From: JADFRG01 sp046759305
GTDB lineage: Bacteria; Chloroflexota; Anaerolineae; Anaerolineales; E44-bin32
DNA: 35,686 nucleotides
Reading direction: 5' to 3'
Assembly: GCA_046759305.1 (NCBI GenBank)
Contig: JBHIBY010000025.1
Location: forward strand, 1 to 35,686
Shown here: piece by piece, positions 22,405 to 29,872 of the stretch
How the letters are laid out: every line of letters starts with the position of its first letter
Numbering within the stretch: position 1 is the first letter of the stretch
Notes under the pieces: model-generated
Database searches by the model: none
Seen by the model: the letters and a program-made list of their open reading frames with translations, nothing else
What the model was told of the DNA's origin: nothing
Position numbers and translations under genes: made by a program

Positions 22405-24078
22405 ATGAGTGAAAACGAACTTGAGCCAGTAGGAAATGAAGAAGGCAAGATGAGGCAGTCGGAGCTCACGGAAAGCGAAGTGGGTCAGACACAAACCTCC
22501 TATGCTAAAGCCGCCGCTATGGGGGGCCTGACCAGCATTCCGGTTATAGCGCTGGGCAACCTGGCCGAAACCCTCGCGGGTCTGCCGTCATCTCCTTATG
22601 ATATTTTTGATGGGCTGGCACGCATTCTGCCTGGAGACCTACTCACGATTGGTATCGACGCGCTCGTTTCGGCGATCACGGCACTAAATATCGGCCCAAC
22701 TTCAACGGTCGCTAAAACCGCTGAAAGAGGAATGGCGATTCTGATGTTTATTGCAATCGGCGCAGTTTTCGGGATCGTGCTCCGCTGGCTTGGGAGAGAA
22801 GATCTACGCCAGCTGACAGGCTCCGGGGTACGTGTTGGACTGGTGCTAGTTGCGGCATTTTGGTTGCTTTCGATCGCAGTCAGTTTCTCCCAGACTAATG
22901 CCTTGTGGATCGGATTGTGGTTTGGGGTCTTATACGTGGCCTGGGGTTGGAGCCTGGGCTGGTTGATCCAGCGCGCCGGTCCGGCGCTGGCTGCGGATCT
23001 AAGCTCCAGCCTTTCACGGCGCGAGTTCGTGGGCCTGTTGGGCGGTAGCGTCGTCACGATATCGGTCGGATCTTTGGGCGTGGCGTCGCTTCTCGGAGAG
23101 GAAGATCAGCCAGCACCGGCTCCAGTCGATATCCTGGATCCTGGCACTCTTCCCGACTCCCCCTCCACGGCGGAGTTGGCTGCGCGCATTGATCCGTCTC
23201 CCGGCACGCGACTCGAGATCACGCCAAACCAAGACTTCTACCGGATCGATATCAACACCCGCAAGCCAAAGCTGGTTCCCGAGACTTGGCGTTTGGAGCT
23301 CAATGGCCTCGTCGATCGGCCGCTGAGCTTGACGCTAGGTGAAATTCGAGCGATGCCACCCATCAGCTACCATCACACGCTCTCATGTATCTCCAATCGA
23401 ATCGGTGGTGATCTGATCAGCACGACTCGCTGGACCGGGGTGCGCGTCCGAGAAGTACTCGAAATGGCCGGGATGAAGCCAACCGCAGAAGAGCTATTTA
23501 TCGAGGCCGCGGACGGCTTCTATGAAAGCGTGGCGATGTCAGACCTTATGGATGACCGCACTATTTTTGCCTATGAGATGAATGGCGCACCGCTTCCGCA
23601 CGACAATGGATACCCGCTGCGCATCATCATCCCGCACCGCTACGGTATGAAGCAGCCTAAATGGATCGTAAATATGGAAGTTCTGGACCGTAAGGGGCGA
23701 GGTTATTGGGTCGAGCGAGGATGGAGCCCGGAGGCGTTCATCAGGACCACTTCAGTGATTGATACTGTCGCTCCCGAGGCTGCAGACGAAGAGATGGGGA
23801 CGGTTCCTGTGGGCGGTATCGCATTTGCCGGTGCTAATGGAATCAGCAAGGTCGAGCTGCAGGTCGATGACGGACCCTGGATGGAGGCCGAGCTGCGAGC
23901 ACCGCCGCTGAGCCACCTCACATGGGTCCAGTGGCGCTACGATTGGCCGCGTGAGACTGGAAGACACAATTTCAAAGTGCGTACCTATGATGGGCTGGGA
24001 GTATTGCAGATCTCCGAGTCGAATCCGGTTCGCCCCGACGGCGCTACCGGCATTCACGAGGTGTTTGCTTCCGCCTGA
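22405..24078 (+). CDS. Membrane-anchored sulfite-oxidase-like molybdopterin oxidoreductase
   Basis: These 557 residues have an N-terminal membrane domain (residues about 38-190, roughly four helices) and then a twin-arginine-like stretch SRREFVGLLGG (204-214) followed by a hydrophobic segment to 230. The molybdopterin domain from about 265 has YHHTLSCISNRIGGDLIS with Cys328 as the likely Mo ligand, then TRWTGVRVREVLEMAG, GFYESVAMSDLMDDRT, and HGxPLR-type NGYPLRIIIPHRYG. A C-terminal dimerisation-type beta domain (GGIAFAGANGISKVELQVDD) ends the protein. The family uses Mo-molybdopterin for sulfite or related oxidation or reduction outside the cytoplasm. No haem domain is present. A perfect terminator follows. 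Confidence 0.92.
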   Translation: MSENELEPVGNEEGKMRQSELTESEVGQTQTSYAKAAAMGGLTSIPVIALGNLAETLAGLPSSPYDIFDGLARILPGDLLTIGIDALVSAITALNIGPTSTVAKTAERGMAILMFIAIGAVFGIVLRWLGREDLRQLTGSGVRVGLVLVAAFWLLSIAVSFSQTNALWIGLWFGVLYVAWGWSLGWLIQRAGPALAADLSSSLSRREFVGLLGGSVVTISVGSLGVASLLGEEDQPAPAPVDILDPGTLPDSPSTAELAARIDPSPGTRLEITPNQDFYRIDINTRKPKLVPETWRLELNGLVDRPLSLTLGEIRAMPPISYHHTLSCISNRIGGDLISTTRWTGVRVREVLEMAGMKPTAEELFIEAADGFYESVAMSDLMDDRTIFAYEMNGAPLPHDNGYPLRIIIPHRYGMKQPKWIVNMEVLDRKGRGYWVERGWSPEAFIRTTSVIDTVAPEAADEEMGTVPVGGIAFAGANGISKVELQVDDGPWMEAELRAPPLSHLTWVQWRYDWPRETGRHNFKVRTYDGLGVLQISESNPVRPDGATGIHEVFASA

Positions 24079-24092
24079 TCGTCGAGTGCGTC

Positions 24093-24126
24093 GAGCTGCC
24101 TCAGTACCTATTGAGGCAGCTCTTTT
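24093..24126 (+). terminator. Intrinsic terminator of the molybdoenzyme gene
   Basis: GAGCTGCCTCA (24093-24103) pairs perfectly with TGAGGCAGCTC (24112-24122) around an 8-nt loop and is followed by TTTT. It lies 14 nt after the stop codon. Confidence 0.92.
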
Positions 24127-24200
24127 CAATTTCGTTGTAGGTTATCTATCCGCCGGATGGTTACGTTTCCACTATTCGCAAGCTTCTCGAATAGCTTCGA

Positions 24201-24845
24201 TCAGGTTGTCTTTGCGTACACCGCCACTTGCCAGGTGAATAGTTTCTTGTGGAAGATCCTTTCGAGGCCCGCCCTCTCCAGATTGTCTTGAATCGCCGAG
24301 TCCGAGTGGATAAAGGTTCTGAACGGACTGCGACTGATCCATTGGAAGAGGTTCATGAAGCGGAAGGCAATCTTGTTCCACCAAACCTCCCGTGGGTAGA
24401 CCACTCCGTACAGCCTGCTAGCCCGGTCGGCTGAGAGCCGCACCAGCGATTTCATGTCGTGATAGCAGCAGATCACCCGGTCGAGGGTGACGATGTCATG
24501 CGTCGGAATGCTTTCGGCCATGTCAACGAAGTCGCCGTGTCTGACCTCCACCTGCTCGCTCCAACCCAGATCACGTGCCTCGTGTTCCGCTGCATCGGCA
24601 TAGGCGGTTGAAGCCTCTACTGCCGTTGCCGCGCTAGCCCCAGCGCTCAAAAGGGCATGTTGGATGGCTCCCACGCCACCGCCGATGTCCAGCAAGCTTA
24701 GCCCGTGGACGTCCTGGTCTGTGATCGCATCGATCAGCAGCTGGGTGGACTCAATTGGCCCCTCAGCGTGGTAGGTATCAATCTCCTTCTCGACATTCCT
24801 AGCGTTGAATTCGCGCTCAATACCTTCACACTGGGAACAGTTCAT
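24201..24845 (-). CDS. Class I SAM-dependent methyltransferase
   Basis: These 214 residues have the SAM-binding motif I LLDIGGGVGAIQ (51-62), a following acidic strand end (AATAVEAS) and motif with HGDFVDMA, then HDIVTLDRVICCYHD. The N-terminus has a Cys pair (NCSQCEG). The order GGGVGAIQHALL plus DRVICCYHD resembles the Mg-protoporphyrin O-methyltransferase/BchM-like branch, but no tetrapyrrole genes are nearby, so the substrate is left open. Start ATG 24845 lies 8 nt after a perfect TATAAT box and has no Shine-Dalgarno sequence. It diverges from the 2H phosphoesterase gene over 68 bp. Confidence 0.88.
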   Translation of the reverse strand: MNCSQCEGIEREFNARNVEKEIDTYHAEGPIESTQLLIDAITDQDVHGLSLLDIGGGVGAIQHALLSAGASAATAVEASTAYADAAEHEARDLGWSEQVEVRHGDFVDMAESIPTHDIVTLDRVICCYHDMKSLVRLSADRASRLYGVVYPREVWWNKIAFRFMNLFQWISRSPFRTFIHSDSAIQDNLERAGLERIFHKKLFTWQVAVYAKTT

Positions 24846-24853
24846 AGCTCAGG

Positions 24854-24859
24854 ATTATA
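24854..24859 (-). promoter_or_regulatory. -10 box (TATAAT) of the methyltransferase gene
   Basis: A perfect TATAAT on the minus strand lies 8 nt before ATG 24845. No TGn extension is present and no clear -35 was found. The distance implies a leaderless transcript. Confidence 0.6.
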
Positions 24860-24895
24860 GCTCTCACCTACCATAACCAGCCTAGATGCGAAACG

Positions 24896-24904
24896 TGCTA
24901 GACT
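24896..24904 (+). promoter_or_regulatory. Extended -10 box (TGC-TAGACT) of the 2H phosphoesterase gene
   Basis: TGC (24896-24898) and TAGACT (24899-24904) lie 9 nt before GTG 24914, again without a ribosome site. It lies 37 bp from the divergent TATAAT box, so the two promoters are nearly back to back. Confidence 0.5.
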
Positions 24905-24913
24905 CAGCGCGCA

Positions 24914-25405
24914 GTGGAACTCGAGAGTGCGCTGATCATCACTCCTCCAAGGCCGGTACAAGCCTTTGCCTATCCGCTGCGCGAGGAGTATGACCCTGAT
25001 TCGTTTGCAAAAGTGCCCGCACACTTCACGATCTTCTACCCTTTTATTCCCGCCGATCAATCGGACGAGGCAGCCGAGGTGCTAGGGCCGATTTGCGCCC
25101 AACACTCTACCTTTGACGTTACGCTTGAGCGATACGGGCAGTTTGAAGACGCTATATTTCTCGAGCCTACCGACCCTGAACCTCTGATCGCGCTCTACAA
25201 ATCGCTTGCAGGGGCCTACCCTGAATTCGCGAGAGAGGATTACTACCCACATCTAACGTTGGGAAGAGCGAAGGATCCCTCGCAGATCCCGGTCCCAGAT
25301 CCCCCCTCGTTCACTTTTCCAGTCGACTCAATACGGATCTACGTCGGATCGCCCGAAGATCACGTAGCACCGTATATCCCACGTCTGACGATTCCGCTCG
25401 GGTGA
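24914..25405 (+). CDS. 2'-5' RNA ligase / 2H phosphoesterase family protein
   Basis: These 163 residues show the two H-x-T signatures that define the 2H superfamily: HFT (37-39, in PAHFTIFYPFIP) and HLT (113-115, in DYYPHLTLGRAKD). The two lobes each carry one signature, and the C-terminus has IRIYVGSPEDH. Members act on 2'-5' linkages or cyclic phosphates in RNA or nucleotides; the actual substrate here is unknown. GTG start 24914 is chosen from the promoter spacing. The YdcF-like gene follows after 31 nt on the same strand. Confidence 0.9.
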   Translation: MELESALIITPPRPVQAFAYPLREEYDPDSFAKVPAHFTIFYPFIPADQSDEAAEVLGPICAQHSTFDVTLERYGQFEDAIFLEPTDPEPLIALYKSLAGAYPEFAREDYYPHLTLGRAKDPSQIPVPDPPSFTFPVDSIRIYVGSPEDHVAPYIPRLTIPLG

Positions 25406-25436
25406 ATCCAGTCGTCTCCCCGACCAAATAGCCAGC

Positions 25437-26246
25437 ATGGATGCCATCTTCGAAATCTTCAAGGCATATATGATCCCTGGATCCTTCGAGTTCCTACTCG
25501 TTGGATTCATGTTGGGAGTAGTGCTGCTGTTTGCGCATCGTGAAACGCGCGTGTGGGGCAGTAGCCTGTTGGCGTTTCTGGCGGTTCTACATTTTTTGCT
25601 CAGCTTGCCGCTAACGGCCAGGACTTTCGAACGTATCCTTCGCGACCGGTCGCAGCCCGTGCGAACCGTTGAGGAAGCTGCAGGTGTCGAGGCAATAGTG
25701 GTACTCGGAGGTGGAAGCGCTACCTTCCGCGCCGGCGGCAATGAGATCAACGAGCTTAGTGATGTATCTGCGCTGCGTGTTCTCGAAGGGGCGCGGCTGT
25801 ACAAGTTGCTGGGTCATCCTGCAGTGGTCGTGTCTGGCGGATCTGACGAGCTGATCGACGCGTTGACGCCGGAGAGCATCCCCATGCAGCAGGAACTGCT
25901 GGATCTTGGAGTGGCCGCGGAGCACATCCACATGGAATCAACTTCGGGCAGCACCCTCGAGCAGGCGCAGCAGATAAGCAAGCTGCTGGATGCAAACGAG
26001 TATGGAGAGTTCGTCCTCGTCACCTCTCCGATTCACATGCGGCGTTCATTGGCTACGATGCGTGCCATGGGGCTCGATCCAGTGCCATCGCCATCCAACC
26101 AGCACTCGGAGGGTCATGCTGTGGAGCGCGGGGGCCTTCTTCCACACCCCAGTGCCTTGCGGGCCAGTCACGCTGCGATTCGAGAGGGGCTGGCAGCGCT
26201 CTTCTATTGGCTAAACGGTTGGACCGGCCCACCCTGGGCTCCTTAG
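25437..26246 (+). CDS. YdcF/SanA-like DUF218 membrane protein
   Basis: These 269 residues have two or three N-terminal membrane helices (FEFLLVGFMLGVVLLF, WGSSLLAFLAVLHFLLSLPL) and then a DUF218 domain. The domain reads AIVVLGGGSATFRAGG, LRVLEGARLYKLLGHPAVVVSGGSD, PMQQELLDLGVAAEHIHMES, TLEQAQQISKLL, VLVTSPIHMRRSLATM and a final HPSALRASHAAIREGLAALFYW. This is the ElyC/SanA/YdcF pattern; in enterics such proteins affect envelope integrity. The exact activity is unknown. It is probably co-transcribed with the 2H phosphoesterase gene and ends 15 nt before the next methyltransferase start. Confidence 0.9.
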   Translation: MDAIFEIFKAYMIPGSFEFLLVGFMLGVVLLFAHRETRVWGSSLLAFLAVLHFLLSLPLTARTFERILRDRSQPVRTVEEAAGVEAIVVLGGGSATFRAGGNEINELSDVSALRVLEGARLYKLLGHPAVVVSGGSDELIDALTPESIPMQQELLDLGVAAEHIHMESTSGSTLEQAQQISKLLDANEYGEFVLVTSPIHMRRSLATMRAMGLDPVPSPSNQHSEGHAVERGGLLPHPSALRASHAAIREGLAALFYWLNGWTGPPWAP

Positions 26247-26249
26247 TTT

Positions 26250-26255
26250 TACAAT
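26250..26255 (+). promoter_or_regulatory. -10 box (TACAAT) before the second methyltransferase gene
   Basis: TACAAT at 26250-26255 is 6 nt before TTG 26262 and 12 nt before GTG 26268. It sits just after the YdcF-like stop codon and fits the leaderless pattern, though read-through from upstream would also express the gene. Confidence 0.4.
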
Positions 26256-26261
26256 CCACTG

Positions 26262-27023
26262 TTGAACGTGACAGATCTTGAGAAGGCTGCAGAGCTCGGT
26301 CAGCCCTCCCTTGTGTGGCGGGCAGGTCAGGAGCGCCGGCTGCAGATGATCCTAAGAGCCGCAGATGGGCGGGAGCGGGGCGCAGTGCTGGACAACGGCT
26401 GCGGTGTCGGTGCCTACCTGGAGCGGCTGGCACCGTTGGCTGAGCGCGCGGTGGGACTTGAAATCGATATGGATCGGGCAGTCGAAGCGCTTTCACACAA
26501 GCTTGAGATACTTTCTTCTCGGGGCGAATTGCTCCCGTTTCCCAACAGTTCTTTTGACCTCCTTCTTTCACACGAGGTGATCGAGCATATGGATGACGAC
26601 CGGCTGGCGGTTGAGGAGATGGTGCGCACGCTCCGGCTCCCCTCTGCGGAGCACCCTGCGGGGCGGCTTGCGTTGTTTGTTCCGAACCGGGGTTATCCGT
26701 TCGAAACGCATGGCATCTACTGGCGGGGAAAATATCGCTTTGGGAATTTCCCGCTCGTCAATTACCTCCCCGGATCCATTCGAGATCGGCTCGCACCGCA
26801 TGTGCGTGCCTACACCGGCCGTGACCTTGAGCGACTCTTCGCAGATCTACCCGTACGTGTCGTTCACCGGACTGTGATCTTCGGCGCCTACGACAATTTC
26901 ATCGCCCGCTGGCCCACGTTCGGCCGCCTGCTGCGATTCAAGCTCCATTTGCTTGAGCGCACTCCCCTGCGTGTGTTTGGCCTCTCACATTTCTGGGTTT
27001 TGGAGCGGACTGCCAAGGATTAG
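26262..27023 (+). CDS. Class I SAM-dependent methyltransferase (UbiE/Methyltransf_11-like)
   Basis: The protein has 253 residues from TTG 26262 (GTG 26268 would give two fewer). SAM motif I is AVLDNGCGVGAYLERLAP, followed by the ribose-binding acidic residue in AVGLEIDMDRAVEA, then LPFPNSSFDLLLSHEVIEHM, the typical post-II segment of Methyltransf_11 enzymes. The C-terminal half carries a long insertion rich in basic and aromatic residues (GIYWRGKYRFGNFPLVNYLP, RRLL-like FGRLLRFKLHLLERTPLRV) and could touch a lipid or membrane. The substrate is unknown. A convergent prenyltransferase gene ends 53 nt away. Confidence 0.87.
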   Translation: MNVTDLEKAAELGQPSLVWRAGQERRLQMILRAADGRERGAVLDNGCGVGAYLERLAPLAERAVGLEIDMDRAVEALSHKLEILSSRGELLPFPNSSFDLLLSHEVIEHMDDDRLAVEEMVRTLRLPSAEHPAGRLALFVPNRGYPFETHGIYWRGKYRFGNFPLVNYLPGSIRDRLAPHVRAYTGRDLERLFADLPVRVVHRTVIFGAYDNFIARWPTFGRLLRFKLHLLERTPLRVFGLSHFWVLERTAKD

Positions 27024-27076
27024 GTCGTGCGACCACTGGGCCATAACTTTGACTATTCTTATGAGGGGAGCCTTGG

Positions 27077-28540
27077 CTAAAGCCCAAGGATCAACCCCGC
27101 GATGAAATAGCCCGCAATCACAAGCAGCCCGGTAAACAGGTGCGCGAAAACTGTGGTGGCGTTGGCCGGGATCAGCCGGTAGGGATAGGCATGGTGCCTA
27201 CGCAGCGCCTTGAAGGCGTTCCAAGCCAGGGGGATCGTGAACAACCCCAAGAGTGTCGCAACTGGCATCAAGCCTGCGCCGACTCCAACCAAGATCGATA
27301 GATAGGCCGCACCCATCAGGATCGCATAACCCAGAATGGACGATTGTGAAGACATGCGCGTGACCAGCGTTCGCTTTCCCGCCTTTTCATCCCACATACG
27401 GTCCGGGATCTCGTTGATAAACAGTACGGCCGCAATCAGGATCCCGATCGGTATCGAGGCATACAGTGCTGCAGCACTCATTTGCTGCGATTGCACCCAG
27501 TACGCGCCCATCAACACGACCGGACCAAAACCGAGGCCCACCGCGATCTCTCCCAGCCCACGGTGTACCAGCTGGAAGGGAGGCGCAGTGTATAGGTACC
27601 CGAGCAGGAATCCAGCCAGACCGAAAATCAGCAGAGCTGGACCGGTCAGCGCCAGCAGCACGAGTCCAACCACCGTCCCTGCGGCATAAAAGCTCCAGGC
27701 CAGATTTCGGATGCTGGTTGGTTCGATCATGCCGCGCTGGACAAGCCTCGATCCGCCTGCGAAAGGTGTTGGCGTCAGATTGGCCGCATCCACTCCGCTC
27801 GTGTGGTCAAAATAGTCGTTCATGACATTGGTGCCGAGATGGAAGAACAAAGCTCCAAGCAGCGCAAGCAAGAACAACCCGACATGGAAGAATCCATCAT
27901 TCCAGGCGATGACCGTTCCCAGGAGCACCGGGACCAGCGTTGCCGTGAGAAACGGCATCCGGGTGGCATTGACGAACAGCGCCCAGCGCGAAGGCTCGGG
28001 AGTCTCCTCGCGAACCGACCAGCGGACGTGATAGTTACCATTTCGTCGCTCGATCACCGCTTCTGCACCGACGATGTCGCAGAACCCGTCGACCAATCCA
28101 GTCTTGAAACCCTCCAGGAGACCGTTATCCATTTTCAGCACAAAGTGATCCGGAGCCGACTCCACGATCTCGCTCGCGCCGGGATCATTTAGAAAATACG
28201 GATGTACCTCGGTGCAGAAGATCTCCATCATCTTTTGCGGCCGGCCCTGCAGCTGTTTGACCAGGTTGCGGAAAATGCTGGCCCATCGATCTACAGAAGC
28301 TACCGTGATCTCTTCCACCATTGAGCCATCGCCATCCCCCAATTCGTGATCGATGAATAAGACCGCCTCGTTGAAGGCGCCCATGGGCGTGTCTTCGTCG
28401 GAATCCATCTTCCGGAAATTTGGCGCTCCTACGGTTTGCTCCAGGCGCTCCCATCCCTGCCTACCCAACTTGGAGCGATAGTTTCCGTAAATCATCTGCC
28501 ACGACAGCGCCTTGACCGTCTGTTCTTCAATGGGTTTCAT
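27077..28540 (-). CDS. UbiA-family prenyltransferase (MenA-like) with extra N-terminal domain
   Basis: These 487 residues hold a UbiA membrane domain from about 185 to the end. It has the first Asp motif NDYFDHTSGVD (241-251) and the second INEIPDRMWDEKAGKRTLV (375-393), with about eight helices. These bind prenyl diphosphate through Mg. The arrangement is nearest to 1,4-dihydroxy-2-naphthoate prenyltransferase (menaquinone synthesis), but other acceptors are possible. Residues 1-180 are a soluble domain not found in ordinary UbiA proteins (GNYRSKLGRQGWERL, VHPYFLNDPGASEIVES, DHFVLKMDNGLLEGFKTGLV). It vaguely resembles haem-NO-binding/V4R or DUF2378 domains. A strong ribosome site (GAGGAGG) lies before ATG 28540. 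Confidence 0.88.
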   Translation of the reverse strand: MKPIEEQTVKALSWQMIYGNYRSKLGRQGWERLEQTVGAPNFRKMDSDEDTPMGAFNEAVLFIDHELGDGDGSMVEEITVASVDRWASIFRNLVKQLQGRPQKMMEIFCTEVHPYFLNDPGASEIVESAPDHFVLKMDNGLLEGFKTGLVDGFCDIVGAEAVIERRNGNYHVRWSVREETPEPSRWALFVNATRMPFLTATLVPVLLGTVIAWNDGFFHVGLFLLALLGALFFHLGTNVMNDYFDHTSGVDAANLTPTPFAGGSRLVQRGMIEPTSIRNLAWSFYAAGTVVGLVLLALTGPALLIFGLAGFLLGYLYTAPPFQLVHRGLGEIAVGLGFGPVVLMGAYWVQSQQMSAAALYASIPIGILIAAVLFINEIPDRMWDEKAGKRTLVTRMSSQSSILGYAILMGAAYLSILVGVGAGLMPVATLLGLFTIPLAWNAFKALRRHHAYPYRLIPANATTVFAHLFTGLLVIAGYFIAGLILGL

Positions 28541-28592
28541 TAGGTCCTCCTCTGACTATTTCATGGGTTTGGCCGAGCCCCCGGCCCGGACC

Positions 28593-28868
28593 CTAATTCC
28601 CCAGATTGTCCGATTCTCCCTGCGCGCTCACCTCCCCCACCACTCGTACTTCCACTGGCAATCCTTCGATCTCGCGCGGGACAATCTCATCATCGGCAAG
28701 TGCACTCAGCGGCAGCTTCTTCTCGACCATGACCACCAGCGTGAGTTCGGTACGCGCGCCCTCTTGATAACCAACTCCCACGGCCACCACGTTCGGTTTG
28801 GATAGGAGCGAATCGGAGTGAGCGCGAGAGATCTGACGCGCATGTTCCAGCGCCGGATCGGAACTCAT
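28593..28868 (-). CDS. Stand-alone copy of the adjacent peptidase's N-terminal domain
   Basis: Its 91 residues align along their length with residues about 15-80 of the trypsin-like protein encoded just upstream: SKPNVVAVGVGYQEG against SKPNVLGVGYGYKERGG, LTLVVMVEKKLPLSAL against LCVVALVRVKLPKSSL, and DDEIVPREIEG against EDELVPPTFDG. It ends in a short polar tail. The start codon overlaps the peptidase stop by 4 bases (ATGA), so both are made together. It may be a propeptide-like inhibitor, chaperone or partner. No catalytic residues are visible. Confidence 0.85.
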   Translation of the reverse strand: MSSDPALEHARQISRAHSDSLLSKPNVVAVGVGYQEGARTELTLVVMVEKKLPLSALADDEIVPREIEGLPVEVRVVGEVSAQGESDNLGN

Positions 28869-29872
28869 ATCACGATGCTCAGCGCGGCAGCCACATCTCC
28901 GATCGAATTGAAGATCGTGGCCTGGTTCGAGCCCGCGTAGAGCAGACCCACGGCCTGCAGAGAGTCACCCGCCACAATCAACGATCCTGAGTCGCCCCCT
29001 TGAGACATCGGGGTGGACACGATCTGACCCTCAAAGCGCGCCTTACGACCTTCCCCGTAGTTCACGTCGATCGTTGCTTCCAGTACGGTGATGGTGCCTG
29101 TAGTGAAAGCGGTGGTCCTTCCGGATTTCCTTACTCCCATTCCAAGCACCGCTTCCGCCTTGCCGCTGACCTCACCGATGTCCAGGATCTCAGTGAGCAG
29201 GTCGCCGTTATCAACAGGTCGCGCAACGGCCGCATCCACCTGATTGACTGCCGCTGGATCCTCCCGAACAGGTTCGAGTTTCGAGAGAGAGCCCATGAGG
29301 CGCGCAACGAAATTCGCTGCTTTCGCCACCCAGTTTGCGATTCCACAATCGGATGGCTCACGCGTAAATTCAATGGGGATGAAGCGTTCCAGCTCCGCGA
29401 TCTTGTCGGATATCGCATGTCCTCCATCGATCGGACCAGGCTGTGTGATAGTGTCGCCTATTTGTGCGTCGTTGCTGTTGGCCAGCACGTGATTATTGGA
29501 CAGGATCAATCGTTGTCCGCTAGCCGCGTCTCGAACTGCCGTTCCTAAAGTACCGGCCGTTATTTGGAAGTGTCCGATGCTGACCCCGCCAGGAGCAGGG
29601 CGCCAACGATCGGCGCGCGACTGGAGCGCCGTGATCTCGCCAACCTGAACGACGTCCGTAGAAACGCCATCGAATGTAGGAGGTACTAGCTCATCTTCCT
29701 TAAGCGAAGATTTTGGCAGCTTCACCCGCACCAGTGCGACGACGCACAATTCGTCCGTGCGCTGCCCACCCCTTTCCTTGTAGCCGTACCCGACCCCTAA
29801 GACGTTCGGCTTCGAAAGAATGCTGTACTTCGACAGCTCCTTGGCTCGCTTGACCTCCTCAACCCCCGCCAT
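28865..29872 (-). CDS. Trypsin-like (S1-fold) serine peptidase, Nal1-like
   Basis: The protein has 335 residues from ATG 29872, chosen because GAGGAGAGGGG precedes it; a longer frame exists to 29920. An N-terminal domain (1-85) with SKPNVLGVGYGYKERGG is followed by a chymotrypsin-fold domain with a plausible triad: His128 (LILSNNHVLANS), Asp213 (NQVDAAVARPV) and Ser295 (SQGGDSGSLIV). The NNHVLA and VDAA/GDSGS layout resembles the Nal1-type peptidase group. There is no signal peptide, so it is probably cytoplasmic. The gene overlaps the end of citrate synthase by 14 bases and the 91-residue partner gene by 4 bases, which places it firmly in the operon. Confidence 0.88.
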   Translation of the reverse strand: MAGVEEVKRAKELSKYSILSKPNVLGVGYGYKERGGQRTDELCVVALVRVKLPKSSLKEDELVPPTFDGVSTDVVQVGEITALQSRADRWRPAPGGVSIGHFQITAGTLGTAVRDAASGQRLILSNNHVLANSNDAQIGDTITQPGPIDGGHAISDKIAELERFIPIEFTREPSDCGIANWVAKAANFVARLMGSLSKLEPVREDPAAVNQVDAAVARPVDNGDLLTEILDIGEVSGKAEAVLGMGVRKSGRTTAFTTGTITVLEATIDVNYGEGRKARFEGQIVSTPMSQGGDSGSLIVAGDSLQAVGLLYAGSNQATIFNSIGDVAAALSIVI

